Positions 41,884 to 50,164 of a stretch of DNA of 64,000 nucleotides are shown piece after piece (the stretch's first letter is position 1; each line of letters opens with the position of its first letter). The notes under the pieces were generated by a model, which was not told the DNA's origin, searched no databases, and saw only the letters and a program-made list of their open reading frames with translations. The position numbers and the translations under genes are program-made. The stretch is from JAGVSZ01 sp035456405 (GTDB lineage Bacteria; Pseudomonadota; Gammaproteobacteria; Burkholderiales; SG8-39), in the NCBI GenBank assembly GCA_035456405.1, contig DATIDG010000094.1:1-64000 (forward strand), given 5' to 3'.

Positions 41884-42669
<786 letters not shown>

Positions 42670-42778
42670 CGGGTCCTCCTCGGAAGGCGCGCGGCCTGCG
42701 CGGTCTCGCGCCGCGCTCGCGGGCGCGGCGACTATAGCATGCGGCTGCGGCTAGAATCGCGCTCACAGGAGGTGCGTC

Positions 42779-43969
42779 ATGGCGGACGTGGACGTCGTGC
42801 TCGCGGGCGGCATGCGCACGCCTTTCGGTGATTTCGGCAAGTCGCTGCGCGAGGTGCCGCTCGCCGCGCTCGGCGTTCATGCCGCGAAGGCGTGTCTCGG
42901 CAAGGCCGGTCTCACCGCATCGCAGGTCGACCATCTCGTGTTCGGCAACGTGGTGCCGGTCGACTACGACGGGCACTTCGTCAGCCGCAAGGTCGCCCTG
43001 GGCGCCGGGCTGCCGGTCGAGTCGAGCGCGTTCGCGGTCAACCGTGCGTGCGCGTCCGGCTCGCAGGCGATCGCAAGCGCGGCGCAGAACGTGCGCGAGG
43101 GCCTCTCCGACATCGCTCTCGCGGTCGGCGGCGAGAACTTCTCGCGCGTGCCGTACGTCTCGCAGGGGACGCGCTGGGGCGCGCAGCGCGGGCCCGCGGC
43201 GCTCGACGACGGACTGGACTACGCTTACCGCTGCCCGTTCTCGCGCGAGCTGATGGGCGAGACCGCCGAGAACCTGACGGAGCGATTCGGCTACAAGCGC
43301 GAGGACATGGACGATTGGGGGCTCATGAGCCAGATGCGCGCCCGCGAAGCGATCGAGGGCGGCTTCCTCGCGCAGCAGATTGCCCCGATCGAGGTGCCGG
43401 ACGGCAAGGGCACGCGCCTGTTCGAGCGCGACGAGTTCCCGCGCTTCAACGTGACGCGCGAGAAGCTCGCGAGCCTCAAGCCGGCGTTCCGCGCCGGCGG
43501 CTGCGTGACGGCGGGCAACTCAAGCGGCGTGACTGACGGCGCCGCGGCGGTGATCGTGGCCGCGCGCCGCGCTCTAGAGCAGGCGGACGTGCGGCCGGAA
43601 GCGCGCGTGGTCGCTTACGTGACCGTCGGCGTCCCACCCGAGATCATGGGCGCGGGGCCGGTCCCGGCGATCGACGAGCTGCTGCGGCGCACCGGCCTGC
43701 GCGTCGACGAGATCGACTACTTCGAGATCAACGAGGCGTTCGCCGTGGTCAACCTGCACGCGGAGGCCGAGCTGAAGATCCCGCGCGAGCGGACGAACCT
43801 CTACGGCGGCGGCATCTCGATCGGCCACCCGCCGGGAGCGACGGGAATCCGGATGACGATCACTGCGATGCGCCACCTCGCCGCCGCGCGCGGCCGCTAC
43901 GCCATCATCAGCATGTGCTGCGGTGCCGGGCAGGGGATGGCGACGCTGATCGAGAATCTGCGATACTGA
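42779..43969 (+). CDS. Thiolase (acetyl-CoA acetyltransferase family)
   Basis: 396-aa thiolase. The nucleophilic cysteine is in VNRACASGSQAI, the catalytic histidine in GGISIGHPPGATG and the second cysteine in SMCCGAGQGM, with NEAFAVVN also present. The role is thiolytic cleavage or condensation of acyl-CoAs. AGGAGG lies 7-8 bases before the ATG. Followed after 19 bases by a small unknown gene on the same strand. This is a different thiolase subgroup from the one at 53057-54241. Confidence 0.93.
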   Translation: MADVDVVLAGGMRTPFGDFGKSLREVPLAALGVHAAKACLGKAGLTASQVDHLVFGNVVPVDYDGHFVSRKVALGAGLPVESSAFAVNRACASGSQAIASAAQNVREGLSDIALAVGGENFSRVPYVSQGTRWGAQRGPAALDDGLDYAYRCPFSRELMGETAENLTERFGYKREDMDDWGLMSQMRAREAIEGGFLAQQIAPIEVPDGKGTRLFERDEFPRFNVTREKLASLKPAFRAGGCVTAGNSSGVTDGAAAVIVAARRALEQADVRPEARVVAYVTVGVPPEIMGAGPVPAIDELLRRTGLRVDEIDYFEINEAFAVVNLHAEAELKIPRERTNLYGGGISIGHPPGATGIRMTITAMRHLAAARGRYAIISMCCGAGQGMATLIENLRY

Positions 43970-43988
43970 CGCGTCAACGGAGCGTTCG

Positions 43989-44339
43989 ATGTCTGCACCG
44001 ACCCCCGCCAAGCCCAGAGGCTCCCGCGTCGCCTGCTCGGTGCGCACGAGCGACGGCGCCAACGGCGTCTATTCCGTCTTTCCCGGCGCGGAGCCCAAGT
44101 CGATCGGCACCGTCGAAGCGGTCAAGTGGGACAAACAGCCGACCGGTCCGGTCACGCAAGGCGTCTTCACGATCATCGGCGAGATGGGGATGACTGGCCA
44201 GGTGATCCTGGTCGACCAATTCAAGTGGGAAGCGCTGCAGAAGACCAAGCTCGAGAACCACTTCTACGCGGCGCTCCTCTGGGGCGGAACGCCGCTGAAA
44301 GTCGTCGACGACGCGGTGGTGATGACGAAGCGGGGCTGA
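43989..44339 (+). CDS. Hypothetical small protein downstream of thiolase
   Basis: 116 aa, not recognised as any family. It has a charged, proline-rich N-terminus and then alternating hydrophobic strands (VYSVFPGAE, GVFTIIGEMG, QVILVDQFKW, HFYAALLWGGTPLKVV) that suggest a beta-barrel or split-beta fold. No signal peptide or membrane segment. It follows the thiolase by 19 bases and ends 1 base before the convergent acyl-CoA dehydrogenase stop. Codon use fits the neighbours, so it is probably a real gene. Confidence 0.6.
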   Translation: MSAPTPAKPRGSRVACSVRTSDGANGVYSVFPGAEPKSIGTVEAVKWDKQPTGPVTQGVFTIIGEMGMTGQVILVDQFKWEALQKTKLENHFYAALLWGGTPLKVVDDAVVMTKRG

Positions 44340-44340
44340 G

Positions 44341-45489
44341 CTAGCGCCCCTCGAACAGCTTTCGGGCGATGATCTCCTTCATGATCTCGTTCGCCCCACC
44401 ATATATGCGCTGAACGCGGGCGTCGGCCCAGGCGCGCGCGATCGGGTATTCCCGCATGTAGCCGTAGCCGCCGTGCAGCTGCAGGCAGGCGTCGATGACG
44501 CGGTTCTGCATGTCGGTCAGCCAGTACTTCGCCATCGACGCGGTCGCGGTGTCGAGCTTGCCCTCGAGGTGGAGCGCGATGCAGTGGTCGAGGAACGCGC
44601 GGCCGATCGTCACCTCGGTGTGCGCCTCGGTGAGGGCGAAGCGCACGTGCTGCTTCTCGGCGAGCGGCGCGCCGAAGGCCTTGCGCTCCCGCACGTAGTC
44701 CACTGTCCACCGGATCGCCGACTCGGCGGCGGCGACCGCGCCGATCGCGACGAGCAGGCGCTCCTGGGGCAGCTGTGACATGAGGTAGCCGAAGCCCTTG
44801 CCCTCTGCGCCGAGCAGGTTTGATGCGGGTACGCGCACCTCGTCGAAGAGCAGCTCCGAGGTGTCCTGGGCGTGCATCCCGACCTTCTCGAGGTTGCGAC
44901 CGCGCGCGAACCCGGGACGGTCGGCCTCGACCAGCACGAGGCTCACGCCTTTCGCGCCTGCTTCCGGATCGGTCTTCGCCGCGACAAGGAACAGGTCGGC
45001 GATCTGGCCGTTCGAGATGAAGATCTTCTGGCCGCTGATCACGAGTTCGTCGCCATCCCGCCGCGCCCGCGTGCGGATCGCGGCGACGTCGCTGCCGGTG
45101 CCCGGCTCGGTCATGCAGATGCCGGAGATCGTCTCGCCAGTGGCCATTCGCGGCAACCACTTGCGCTTCTGATCCTCGCTCCCGTAGTGGATCAGGTACG
45201 GCGCGACGATGTCCGAGTGCAGGTAGAAAAGCGGCCCGGTCGCCCCCGCCCAGCACAGCTCCTCGGTGACGATCGTCGAGAGCAGGAAGTCGCCGCCCCC
45301 GCCGCCGTACTCGGCCGGTAGTGCGGGGCAGAGGAAGCCCAGCTCGCCCGCCTTGCGCCACAGCTCGCGCGGAACCTGCCCCCGCTCCTCCCAGTCGCCG
45401 TGATGCGGCGCGACTTCGCGTTCGACGAATCGCCGGACGGTCTCGCGGAAGGCGTAATGCTCGTCGGTGTAGGGGAGGGTGAAGCTCAT
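44341..45489 (-). CDS. Acyl-CoA dehydrogenase (long-chain-like)
   Basis: 382-aa acyl-CoA dehydrogenase. FAD and substrate motifs are CMTEPGTGSDVAAIRTRAR and KIFISNGQ. The C-terminal IYGGANEIMKEIIAR replaces the YEGT motif and is typical of long-chain enzymes, where the base is the glutamate of LPQERLLVA, which is present. It starts 4 bases after the PaaI stop, so it is co-transcribed with PaaI, the MeaB fusion and the B12 mutase genes. It may oxidise the acyl-CoA that the mutase makes or uses. Confidence 0.9.
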   Translation of the reverse strand: MSFTLPYTDEHYAFRETVRRFVEREVAPHHGDWEERGQVPRELWRKAGELGFLCPALPAEYGGGGGDFLLSTIVTEELCWAGATGPLFYLHSDIVAPYLIHYGSEDQKRKWLPRMATGETISGICMTEPGTGSDVAAIRTRARRDGDELVISGQKIFISNGQIADLFLVAAKTDPEAGAKGVSLVLVEADRPGFARGRNLEKVGMHAQDTSELLFDEVRVPASNLLGAEGKGFGYLMSQLPQERLLVAIGAVAAAESAIRWTVDYVRERKAFGAPLAEKQHVRFALTEAHTEVTIGRAFLDHCIALHLEGKLDTATASMAKYWLTDMQNRVIDACLQLHGGYGYMREYPIARAWADARVQRIYGGANEIMKEIIARKLFEGR

Positions 45490-45493
45490 CGCG

Positions 45494-45925
45494 TCAGGCG
45501 TGCTTGGCGTCGTGGGGCCGGGAAGTGACGTAGACCGTGCCGGTGAACGAGGAGACCGGCGTCCCGTCCGCCCGCGTCACGTCCACACGATACACGCCCA
45601 GCCGGCGCGTGCGCGTGATCTCGATCGCGTTTGCGGTCAGCACGTCGCCGGCCTGCACCGCGACCTGGTAGGTGATGTGCGCGTCGATGCCGGCGGCGAT
45701 AGTGCCGTGCGAGTTGGAGGCGAGCCCGAACGCGGTGTCGGCGAGCGCGAAGATCACGCCACCGTGGCAGCTCCCGTTGAAGTTGAGATGGTCCCTGCGC
45801 ACCTTGAGCGAGACCGCCGCGCGGCCGAAGCCGCCGTCGATGCATTCGATTCCGAGACTGCGAGTGAGCGGATCGTGCGCAGCCATGTGCGCGATCCGCT
45901 TGCGGGCCTGTTCGTCGCGATCCAT
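45494..45925 (-). CDS. paaI: PaaI-type hotdog thioesterase
   Basis: 143-aa single-domain hotdog thioesterase with the PaaI signature NFNGSCHGGVIFALADTAFG followed by LASNSHG; the aspartate of LADTAF is the catalytic acid. PaaI clears dead-end aryl-CoA esters of the phenylacetate pathway. No other paa genes are in the window, so here it probably safeguards CoA pools for the mutase pathway. Spacing of 30 bases to the MeaB fusion upstream and 4 bases to the acyl-CoA dehydrogenase downstream. Confidence 0.9.
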   Translation of the reverse strand: MDRDEQARKRIAHMAAHDPLTRSLGIECIDGGFGRAAVSLKVRRDHLNFNGSCHGGVIFALADTAFGLASNSHGTIAAGIDAHITYQVAVQAGDVLTANAIEITRTRRLGVYRVDVTRADGTPVSSFTGTVYVTSRPHDAKHA

Positions 45926-45955
45926 TCAGGTTGTGCTCGATCGCTGCAGGGGGGG

Positions 45956-47275
45956 TCAATCCGGAAAGCCGAGCAGCCGGACGAAGCCCGCCACGGGCTC
46001 GCCCGCCGCGTCGGCGCCGTTCTCGCGGGACTTGGGATCGGGATAGCCGAGCTTCAGCGCGGCGACCACGATCTCGTTTGCGGCGAGCCCGAGCTCGTGC
46101 TCGATCACGTCGTGGTAACGCGCCACCGAGGTGCGGGAGAACGCCACGAGGCCGCGCGCCCGCGCCGCCGCGAGCAGCGCCTCGATGTGCATGCCGCAGT
46201 CGAGCCAGTCGCCGCGCCCGAGCGGCCACGCCGCGGTGTAGATCAGTGCGAGCGGCGCGCCCGATGCCGGTTCACCGAGGCCTGCGGCCTGCAGCGCGGC
46301 GACGAGCCGCGCGAGCGGTTCCCCCGCGAGAACATAAACGCGCCACGGCGGGTCGCCGCTCGTGGCGAGCGCCGGGCGCGCCGCCGCGAGGACCGCTTCT
46401 ACGGTTTCGCGCGAGACCGGCGCCGGGAGCAGCGCCTGAGGTGTCCGATGCGAGACGAGCGCGCGATCGACCGCAGCCCGGTCGTCCGCGCTGACCGGCG
46501 GCTGCGCCCGCAGCCGGCGACCGCGCCCGGCGAACGCGGCGTGCGTGTCGATCGCATCCACGAGCTCCGGCGTCCCTTCCTTGGTGGTGGCGGTCGTGCG
46601 CAGCACGCGCACCTCCCACTCGCCCCGCCGGCGCAGCCTGAGCATCTCGCGCAGGGCGCGTTCGGTGTCGACGGCGAGCGGCGAGTCACCCTTGTTCACC
46701 ACCAGGATGTCGGCGATCTCGAGGATGCCCGCCTTGATCGCCTGCACGTCGTCGCCCAGGCCGGGCGCGCACACGACGATACGCGTGTCCGCGATCCCGG
46801 CCACCTCCACTTCCGACTGCCCGGTGCCGACCGTCTCGACCAGGATGGTGTCGAACCCCGCCGCGTCGAGGACGTCCACGATCCGGCTCGTCTGGCGCGA
46901 CAGGCCGCCGAGGTGGCCGCGCGATGCGACCGAGCGGATGAACACCCGGTCGTCGCTCCCGTGCTCGCCCATGCGCACGCGGTCGCCCAGCACGGCGCCG
47001 CCGGTGACGGGGCTCGACGGATCGACTGCGACAACGCCGATCCGCCGGCCGCGCGCGAGCAGCTCGCCGAGCAGGGCGTTGATCAGCGTGGACTTGCCCG
47101 AGCCGGGCGCGCCGGTGATGCCGATCGCGTGCGCGCTTCCGACGTGGGGCGCCATCGCCGCGTTCAGCGCGGCGCTCTCGCGGCTCTCCGTCTCGACCGC
47201 CGTGATCGCGCGCGCGATCGAGCGCCGGTCGCCGGCGCGAACCGGGGCGAGGAGCGGGTGATCAGCGGGATTCAT
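45956..47275 (-). CDS. meaB: MeaB-type GTPase fused to a C-terminal nitroreductase-like domain
   Basis: 439 aa. Residues about 1-285 are a MeaB/ArgK G3E GTPase: Walker A GITGAPGSGKSTLINAL, base VDPSSPVTGGAVLGDR, ETVGTGQSEVEVAG, and VNKGDSP in place of the usual NKxD. In MeaB this domain gates B12 loading onto acyl-CoA mutases. The usual C-terminal dimerisation arm is replaced by a nitroreductase-like domain (about 295-439) with PVSRETVEAVLAAARPAL, PPWRVYVLAGEPLARL, WLDCGMHIEALLAAARARGL and LGYPDPKSRENG. The middle of that domain is shorter than in stand-alone enzymes. No frameshift is seen. Confidence 0.82.
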   Translation of the reverse strand: MNPADHPLLAPVRAGDRRSIARAITAVETESRESAALNAAMAPHVGSAHAIGITGAPGSGKSTLINALLGELLARGRRIGVVAVDPSSPVTGGAVLGDRVRMGEHGSDDRVFIRSVASRGHLGGLSRQTSRIVDVLDAAGFDTILVETVGTGQSEVEVAGIADTRIVVCAPGLGDDVQAIKAGILEIADILVVNKGDSPLAVDTERALREMLRLRRRGEWEVRVLRTTATTKEGTPELVDAIDTHAAFAGRGRRLRAQPPVSADDRAAVDRALVSHRTPQALLPAPVSRETVEAVLAAARPALATSGDPPWRVYVLAGEPLARLVAALQAAGLGEPASGAPLALIYTAAWPLGRGDWLDCGMHIEALLAAARARGLVAFSRTSVARYHDVIEHELGLAANEIVVAALKLGYPDPKSRENGADAAGEPVAGFVRLLGFPD

Positions 47276-47302
47276 CTAACGGAAGAGGTGAACAACGGTC
47301 AA

Positions 47303-47370
47303 AGAGGACACGGAGATCACTCTTCTCTGGCTGTCCGTGTCCTCTGTGCATCTCTGTGATCTCTGTGTCC
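47303..47370. repeat. Palindromic repeat element with competing right arms
   Basis: The left arm AGAGGACACGGA (47303-47314) pairs perfectly with TCCGTGTCCTCT (47334-47345). An overlapping left arm GGACACGGAGATCAC pairs with GTGATCTCTGTGTCC (47356-47370) with one G-U. Only one hairpin can form at a time. The element fills most of the 111-base spacer between the mutase and MeaB-fusion genes. Confidence 0.7.
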
Positions 47371-47386
47371 GCTCTTCTCGTTCCTT

Positions 47387-49060
47387 TCACACGATAGCCT
47401 GAACGTGCCCGAAGCCGAGCTCCTTGCGCAGCCGCCCGCAGATCTCGCCGTGCGTGCAGCCCGCCTCGGCGGCTTCGACCACCTTGGCGAACACGTTCTC
47501 GCCGGGATCTTGCGCGGCCGCGCCGAGCGCGTCGAGCGCCTTGCGCACCGCGGCCTCGGGGCGCGCTGCCTTGTACGCCCTGAACGCCTCGATGTGCGCC
47601 TTCATGTGCGACGGATCGGGCTTCTCGAGCGGCTGCCGCGCGCTGCGGTCCTCGTCCACCCGGTACGCGTTCACGCCCACGATCGTCTGCTCTCCCGACT
47701 CGACCCTGGCCTGGAACTGCCGCGCCGACTCGCCGATCATCTTCTGCACGAGGCCGCCCTCGACCGCCTTGTACATCCCGCCCGCGTCCTCGACCAGCTT
47801 CATGATGCGGAGGCACTCGGCCTCCATCTGGTCGGTGAGCCGCTCGACGTAGTAGCTCCCGCCGAGCGGGTCGATCACGTCGGTCAGGTGCGCCTCCTCG
47901 CGCAGGATGTTCTGCGTGGCCACCGCGATCCGCGCGCCCGCCTCGGTCGGGCAGGACAGCGCCTCGTCGTAGCTGTCGGTGTGCAGCGACTGGAGGCCGC
48001 CGAAGATGCCGGCCATCGCCTGCACCGCGACGCGCGCGACGTTGTTGAGCGGCTGGGCGCGCGTGAGATCCACGCCCGAGGTCTGCGCGTGGAACTTGAA
48101 GCGCCACGAGCGCGGGTCCTTCGCGCCCCACCGCTCGCGCGCGACGCGCGCCCAGATGCGCCGGCCGGCGCGGAACTTCGCGATCTCTTCGAAGAACGAG
48201 ATCGAGATGTCGAAGAAGAACGTGAAGCGCGGCAGGAACTGGTCCGGGTCCATTCCGCGCGCGGCGCAGTCGTCGGCGTTCTGGATCGCGGTCGAGAGCG
48301 TGAAGGCCATCGCCTCCGCCGGGTTCGCGCCGCCCTGCTGCATGTGCTGGCCGACGACCGACATCGGATTCCACTTCGGCACGAAGCGGTTGCAGTACTC
48401 GATGTGGTCCGCGAGGATGCGCCGCGCGCCCGGCAGCGCGATGCGGAAGAACATGTGGTTCGCGACGTAGTGCGAGAGGTAGTCGCTCTGGTTCGAGGTC
48501 CCGCTGATCAGGCGCCAGTCGACGCCGCGCCGCTTTGCCGTCGCCAGCAGGAAGGCGAGGAGCGTGAACGGGCTCGGATCGTTCATCGCGCAGGAGGTCC
48601 GCGCGAGATCGACGCCCTCGAGCGCGCGTTCCATGTGGTCGGCGGAATTGACGACCGTTCCGCAGGTGCCGAGAAGCTCCTCGTGCACCTCGTCCATGTC
48701 GTAGCCGCGGAACACGGAGTTGCACGGGATGAGCGAGATCGCGTTCGTGCCCCGGTCGACGAGGTCGCGCAGGCGCGCGTTGTAGTCGGCCGGCGTGCCG
48801 AGCCCGACGAGCTGGCGCTGCGACCAGGTACGGCCGCGATGCATGGTCGCGTAGATGCCGCGCGTGTAGGGCGGCTGGCCGGGAAAGCCCAGGGCCTCGT
48901 CGTACCGCGCCGGATCGACGTCGCGCGGCGTGTAGAGCGGCTTGATCTCGATGCCGGAGCGGTTGGCGATCGCCTCGTCCGCGCCGATCTGCGCGGCGTA
49001 CTCGTCCTGCCAGCGGGCCTCGGGGGTGTCGAGCAGCTTGGTCTCGAGAGGCTTGTTCAT
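47387..49060 (-). CDS. Acyl-CoA mutase large subunit (B12-dependent, divergent MCM type)
   Basis: 557-aa catalytic subunit of a split adenosylcobalamin-dependent acyl-CoA mutase, without a B12-binding domain. Family segments: PPYTRGIYATMHRGRTWSQR, QSLHTDSYDEALSCPTE, DPLGGSYYVERLT and ESGEQTIVGVNAYRV. At positions that in methylmalonyl-CoA mutase are Tyr89, Arg207 and Tyr243 it has His (ATMH), Asn (SHYVAN) and Gln (VVGQHM); His244 is kept. Loss of Arg207, which binds the free carboxylate, argues against methylmalonyl-CoA as substrate. It follows the B12 subunit by 14 bases on the same strand. Confidence 0.88.
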   Translation of the reverse strand: MNKPLETKLLDTPEARWQDEYAAQIGADEAIANRSGIEIKPLYTPRDVDPARYDEALGFPGQPPYTRGIYATMHRGRTWSQRQLVGLGTPADYNARLRDLVDRGTNAISLIPCNSVFRGYDMDEVHEELLGTCGTVVNSADHMERALEGVDLARTSCAMNDPSPFTLLAFLLATAKRRGVDWRLISGTSNQSDYLSHYVANHMFFRIALPGARRILADHIEYCNRFVPKWNPMSVVGQHMQQGGANPAEAMAFTLSTAIQNADDCAARGMDPDQFLPRFTFFFDISISFFEEIAKFRAGRRIWARVARERWGAKDPRSWRFKFHAQTSGVDLTRAQPLNNVARVAVQAMAGIFGGLQSLHTDSYDEALSCPTEAGARIAVATQNILREEAHLTDVIDPLGGSYYVERLTDQMEAECLRIMKLVEDAGGMYKAVEGGLVQKMIGESARQFQARVESGEQTIVGVNAYRVDEDRSARQPLEKPDPSHMKAHIEAFRAYKAARPEAAVRKALDALGAAAQDPGENVFAKVVEAAEAGCTHGEICGRLRKELGFGHVQAIV

Positions 49061-49074
49061 TGCTGACTCCGGGA

Positions 49075-49497
49075 TCAGACTGTGGCGCGTGCGGCGCGCA
49101 CGCGCCGCGCCGCTTCACGGATGTACTGTGCGATCTCCTCGAGCCCGGCGCCGGGGTGAAAGATCCTGGCGACGCCACTGCGCAGGAGGAGATCCTCGTC
49201 CTCGTCGGGCACGATCCCGCCGACGATCACTGCGACGTCGCCCAGTCCGGCGGCGCGCAGCGCGTCCATCACCTTCGGCACGATCAGGTGGTCGGTCGCG
49301 AGCGAGGAGATGCCGATCACGTCGACGTCCTCCTCGGTCGCCAGCTTGACGACCGTCGCGATCTCCTGCCATGGCGGCGTGTAGATCACCTCCATGCCCG
49401 CGTCGCGCAGGTACGCCGCGACCACGCGGCTGCCGCGGTCGTGGCCGTCGAAGCCGATCTTCGTGATCAACACTTTTGGTCGGATGTCCATCGTCAT
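49075..49497 (-). CDS. B12-binding small subunit of acyl-CoA mutase
   Basis: 140-aa stand-alone B12-binding domain. The cobalamin-ligating motif DxHxxG is present as GFDGHDRGSRVVAA, followed by IGISSLATDHL and VIVGGIVPDEDEDLLL, the usual second and third B12-site segments. It supplies the lower cobalt ligand (His) for the large subunit at 47387-49060. Start ATG 49497 overlaps the TetR stop (ATGA); ATG 49491 is also possible. Split subunits of this size are typical of non-MCM mutases such as hydroxyisobutyryl- or isobutyryl-CoA mutase. Confidence 0.93.
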   Translation of the reverse strand: MTMDIRPKVLITKIGFDGHDRGSRVVAAYLRDAGMEVIYTPPWQEIATVVKLATEEDVDVIGISSLATDHLIVPKVMDALRAAGLGDVAVIVGGIVPDEDEDLLLRSGVARIFHPGAGLEEIAQYIREAARRVRAARATV

Positions 49498-50096
49498 TCC
49501 TGGTCCAGTTCGCTGCGCAGCAGCGCGACGAAGCGCCGCGCGATCGTCCGCGGACTGTCGCGGCCCGGGTGGTACCAGGTCTGCGACCAGTTGAGCGCGC
49601 CGAGCAGCATCAGCCGCACGCTGCGGCGGTCGACGCCGCGCGCGAGCGGCAGCGCCTGCACGAGGTCGACGAAGAGTCTTTCGTACTCGTCCCGGCGCCT
49701 CACCAGCTCGCCGGCGACGGTCGGCGCATCGGCCGGGCGCACGCGGATGACGACCTGCGCGTAGTCGCCCGCGCTGTTCTCCGAAAGCAGCAGCCCCTCG
49801 AGATGCGCCACGCACGCGGCCTCGAGACGTTCCCACGGCTCGCGTTTGCCGGCGATCGCCGCGCTCACCGCCTCCGAGATGCGCCGCACGCCTTCCGCGT
49901 AAACCGCGGCAAGCAGCGCCTCCTTGGTGGCGAAGTGGTAGTAGAGGGAGCCCGGCAACATGTCGATCGCGCGCACGATGTCGCGCACCGACGTGCCGTG
50001 GAACCCCTGCACGGCGAACAGGCGCGCCGCCTCGTCCAGGATCAGAGGCAGGCGGTTGTCGGCACGCGGGACGCGGGCGGGGCGGGCGGGAGGCAT
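49494..50096 (-). CDS. TetR-family transcriptional regulator of the mutase operon
   Basis: 200-aa TetR repressor with the N-terminal helix-turn-helix FHGTSVRDIVRAIDMLPGSL followed by YYHFATKEALLAAVY. The C-terminal ligand domain lacks informative motifs. Its start ATG lies one base from a 32-bp perfect palindrome, so it very likely represses itself and the coupled mutase operon, released by an acyl-CoA or related ligand. ATGA overlap with the B12 subunit gene. No other in-frame start codon is close, so the absence of a Shine-Dalgarno is real. Confidence 0.9.
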   Translation of the reverse strand: MPPARPARVPRADNRLPLILDEAARLFAVQGFHGTSVRDIVRAIDMLPGSLYYHFATKEALLAAVYAEGVRRISEAVSAAIAGKREPWERLEAACVAHLEGLLLSENSAGDYAQVVIRVRPADAPTVAGELVRRRDEYERLFVDLVQALPLARGVDRRSVRLMLLGALNWSQTWYHPGRDSPRTIARRFVALLRSELDQE

Positions 50097-50097
50097 G

Positions 50098-50129
50098 GTT
50101 ACAAAGCAAACGATCGTTTGCTTTGTAAC
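50098..50129. promoter_or_regulatory. 32-bp perfect palindromic operator of the TetR gene
   Basis: GTTACAAAGCAAACGA (50098-50113) is followed directly by its perfect reverse complement (50114-50129). It abuts the TetR start codon (CAT at 50094-50096). It is much more AT-rich than its surroundings and has the size and symmetry of a TetR operator. Confidence 0.9.
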
Positions 50130-50151
50130 ACGGCGGCGGGCCGCGGGTCAA
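50115..50151 (-). promoter_or_regulatory. Candidate promoter overlapping the TetR operator
   Basis: On the minus strand, TTGACC (50151-50146) and TACAAA (50127-50122) are 18 bases apart, matching 5 of 6 and 4 of 6 consensus bases. The -10 box lies inside the palindrome, so repressor binding would block it. Transcription would start near 50115, giving a leader of about 18 bases with no ribosome-binding site. Confidence 0.45.
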
Positions 50152-50164
50152 CGCCGGCCGGCGG

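Noticed and set aside
47387..49060. Ordinary methylmalonyl-CoA mutase for propionate metabolism
   Set aside because: The residues that bind the methylmalonyl carboxylate and stack on the cofactor (Arg207, Tyr89, Tyr243) are changed, so the standard assignment is not supported.
45479..49066. Very long open frames on the plus strand opposite the mutase and MeaB-fusion genes (over 500 codons each)
   Set aside because: They are antisense shadows produced by high GC: composition is Arg/Ala/Gly/His-rich with no domain motifs, whereas the minus-strand frames carry clear family motifs.
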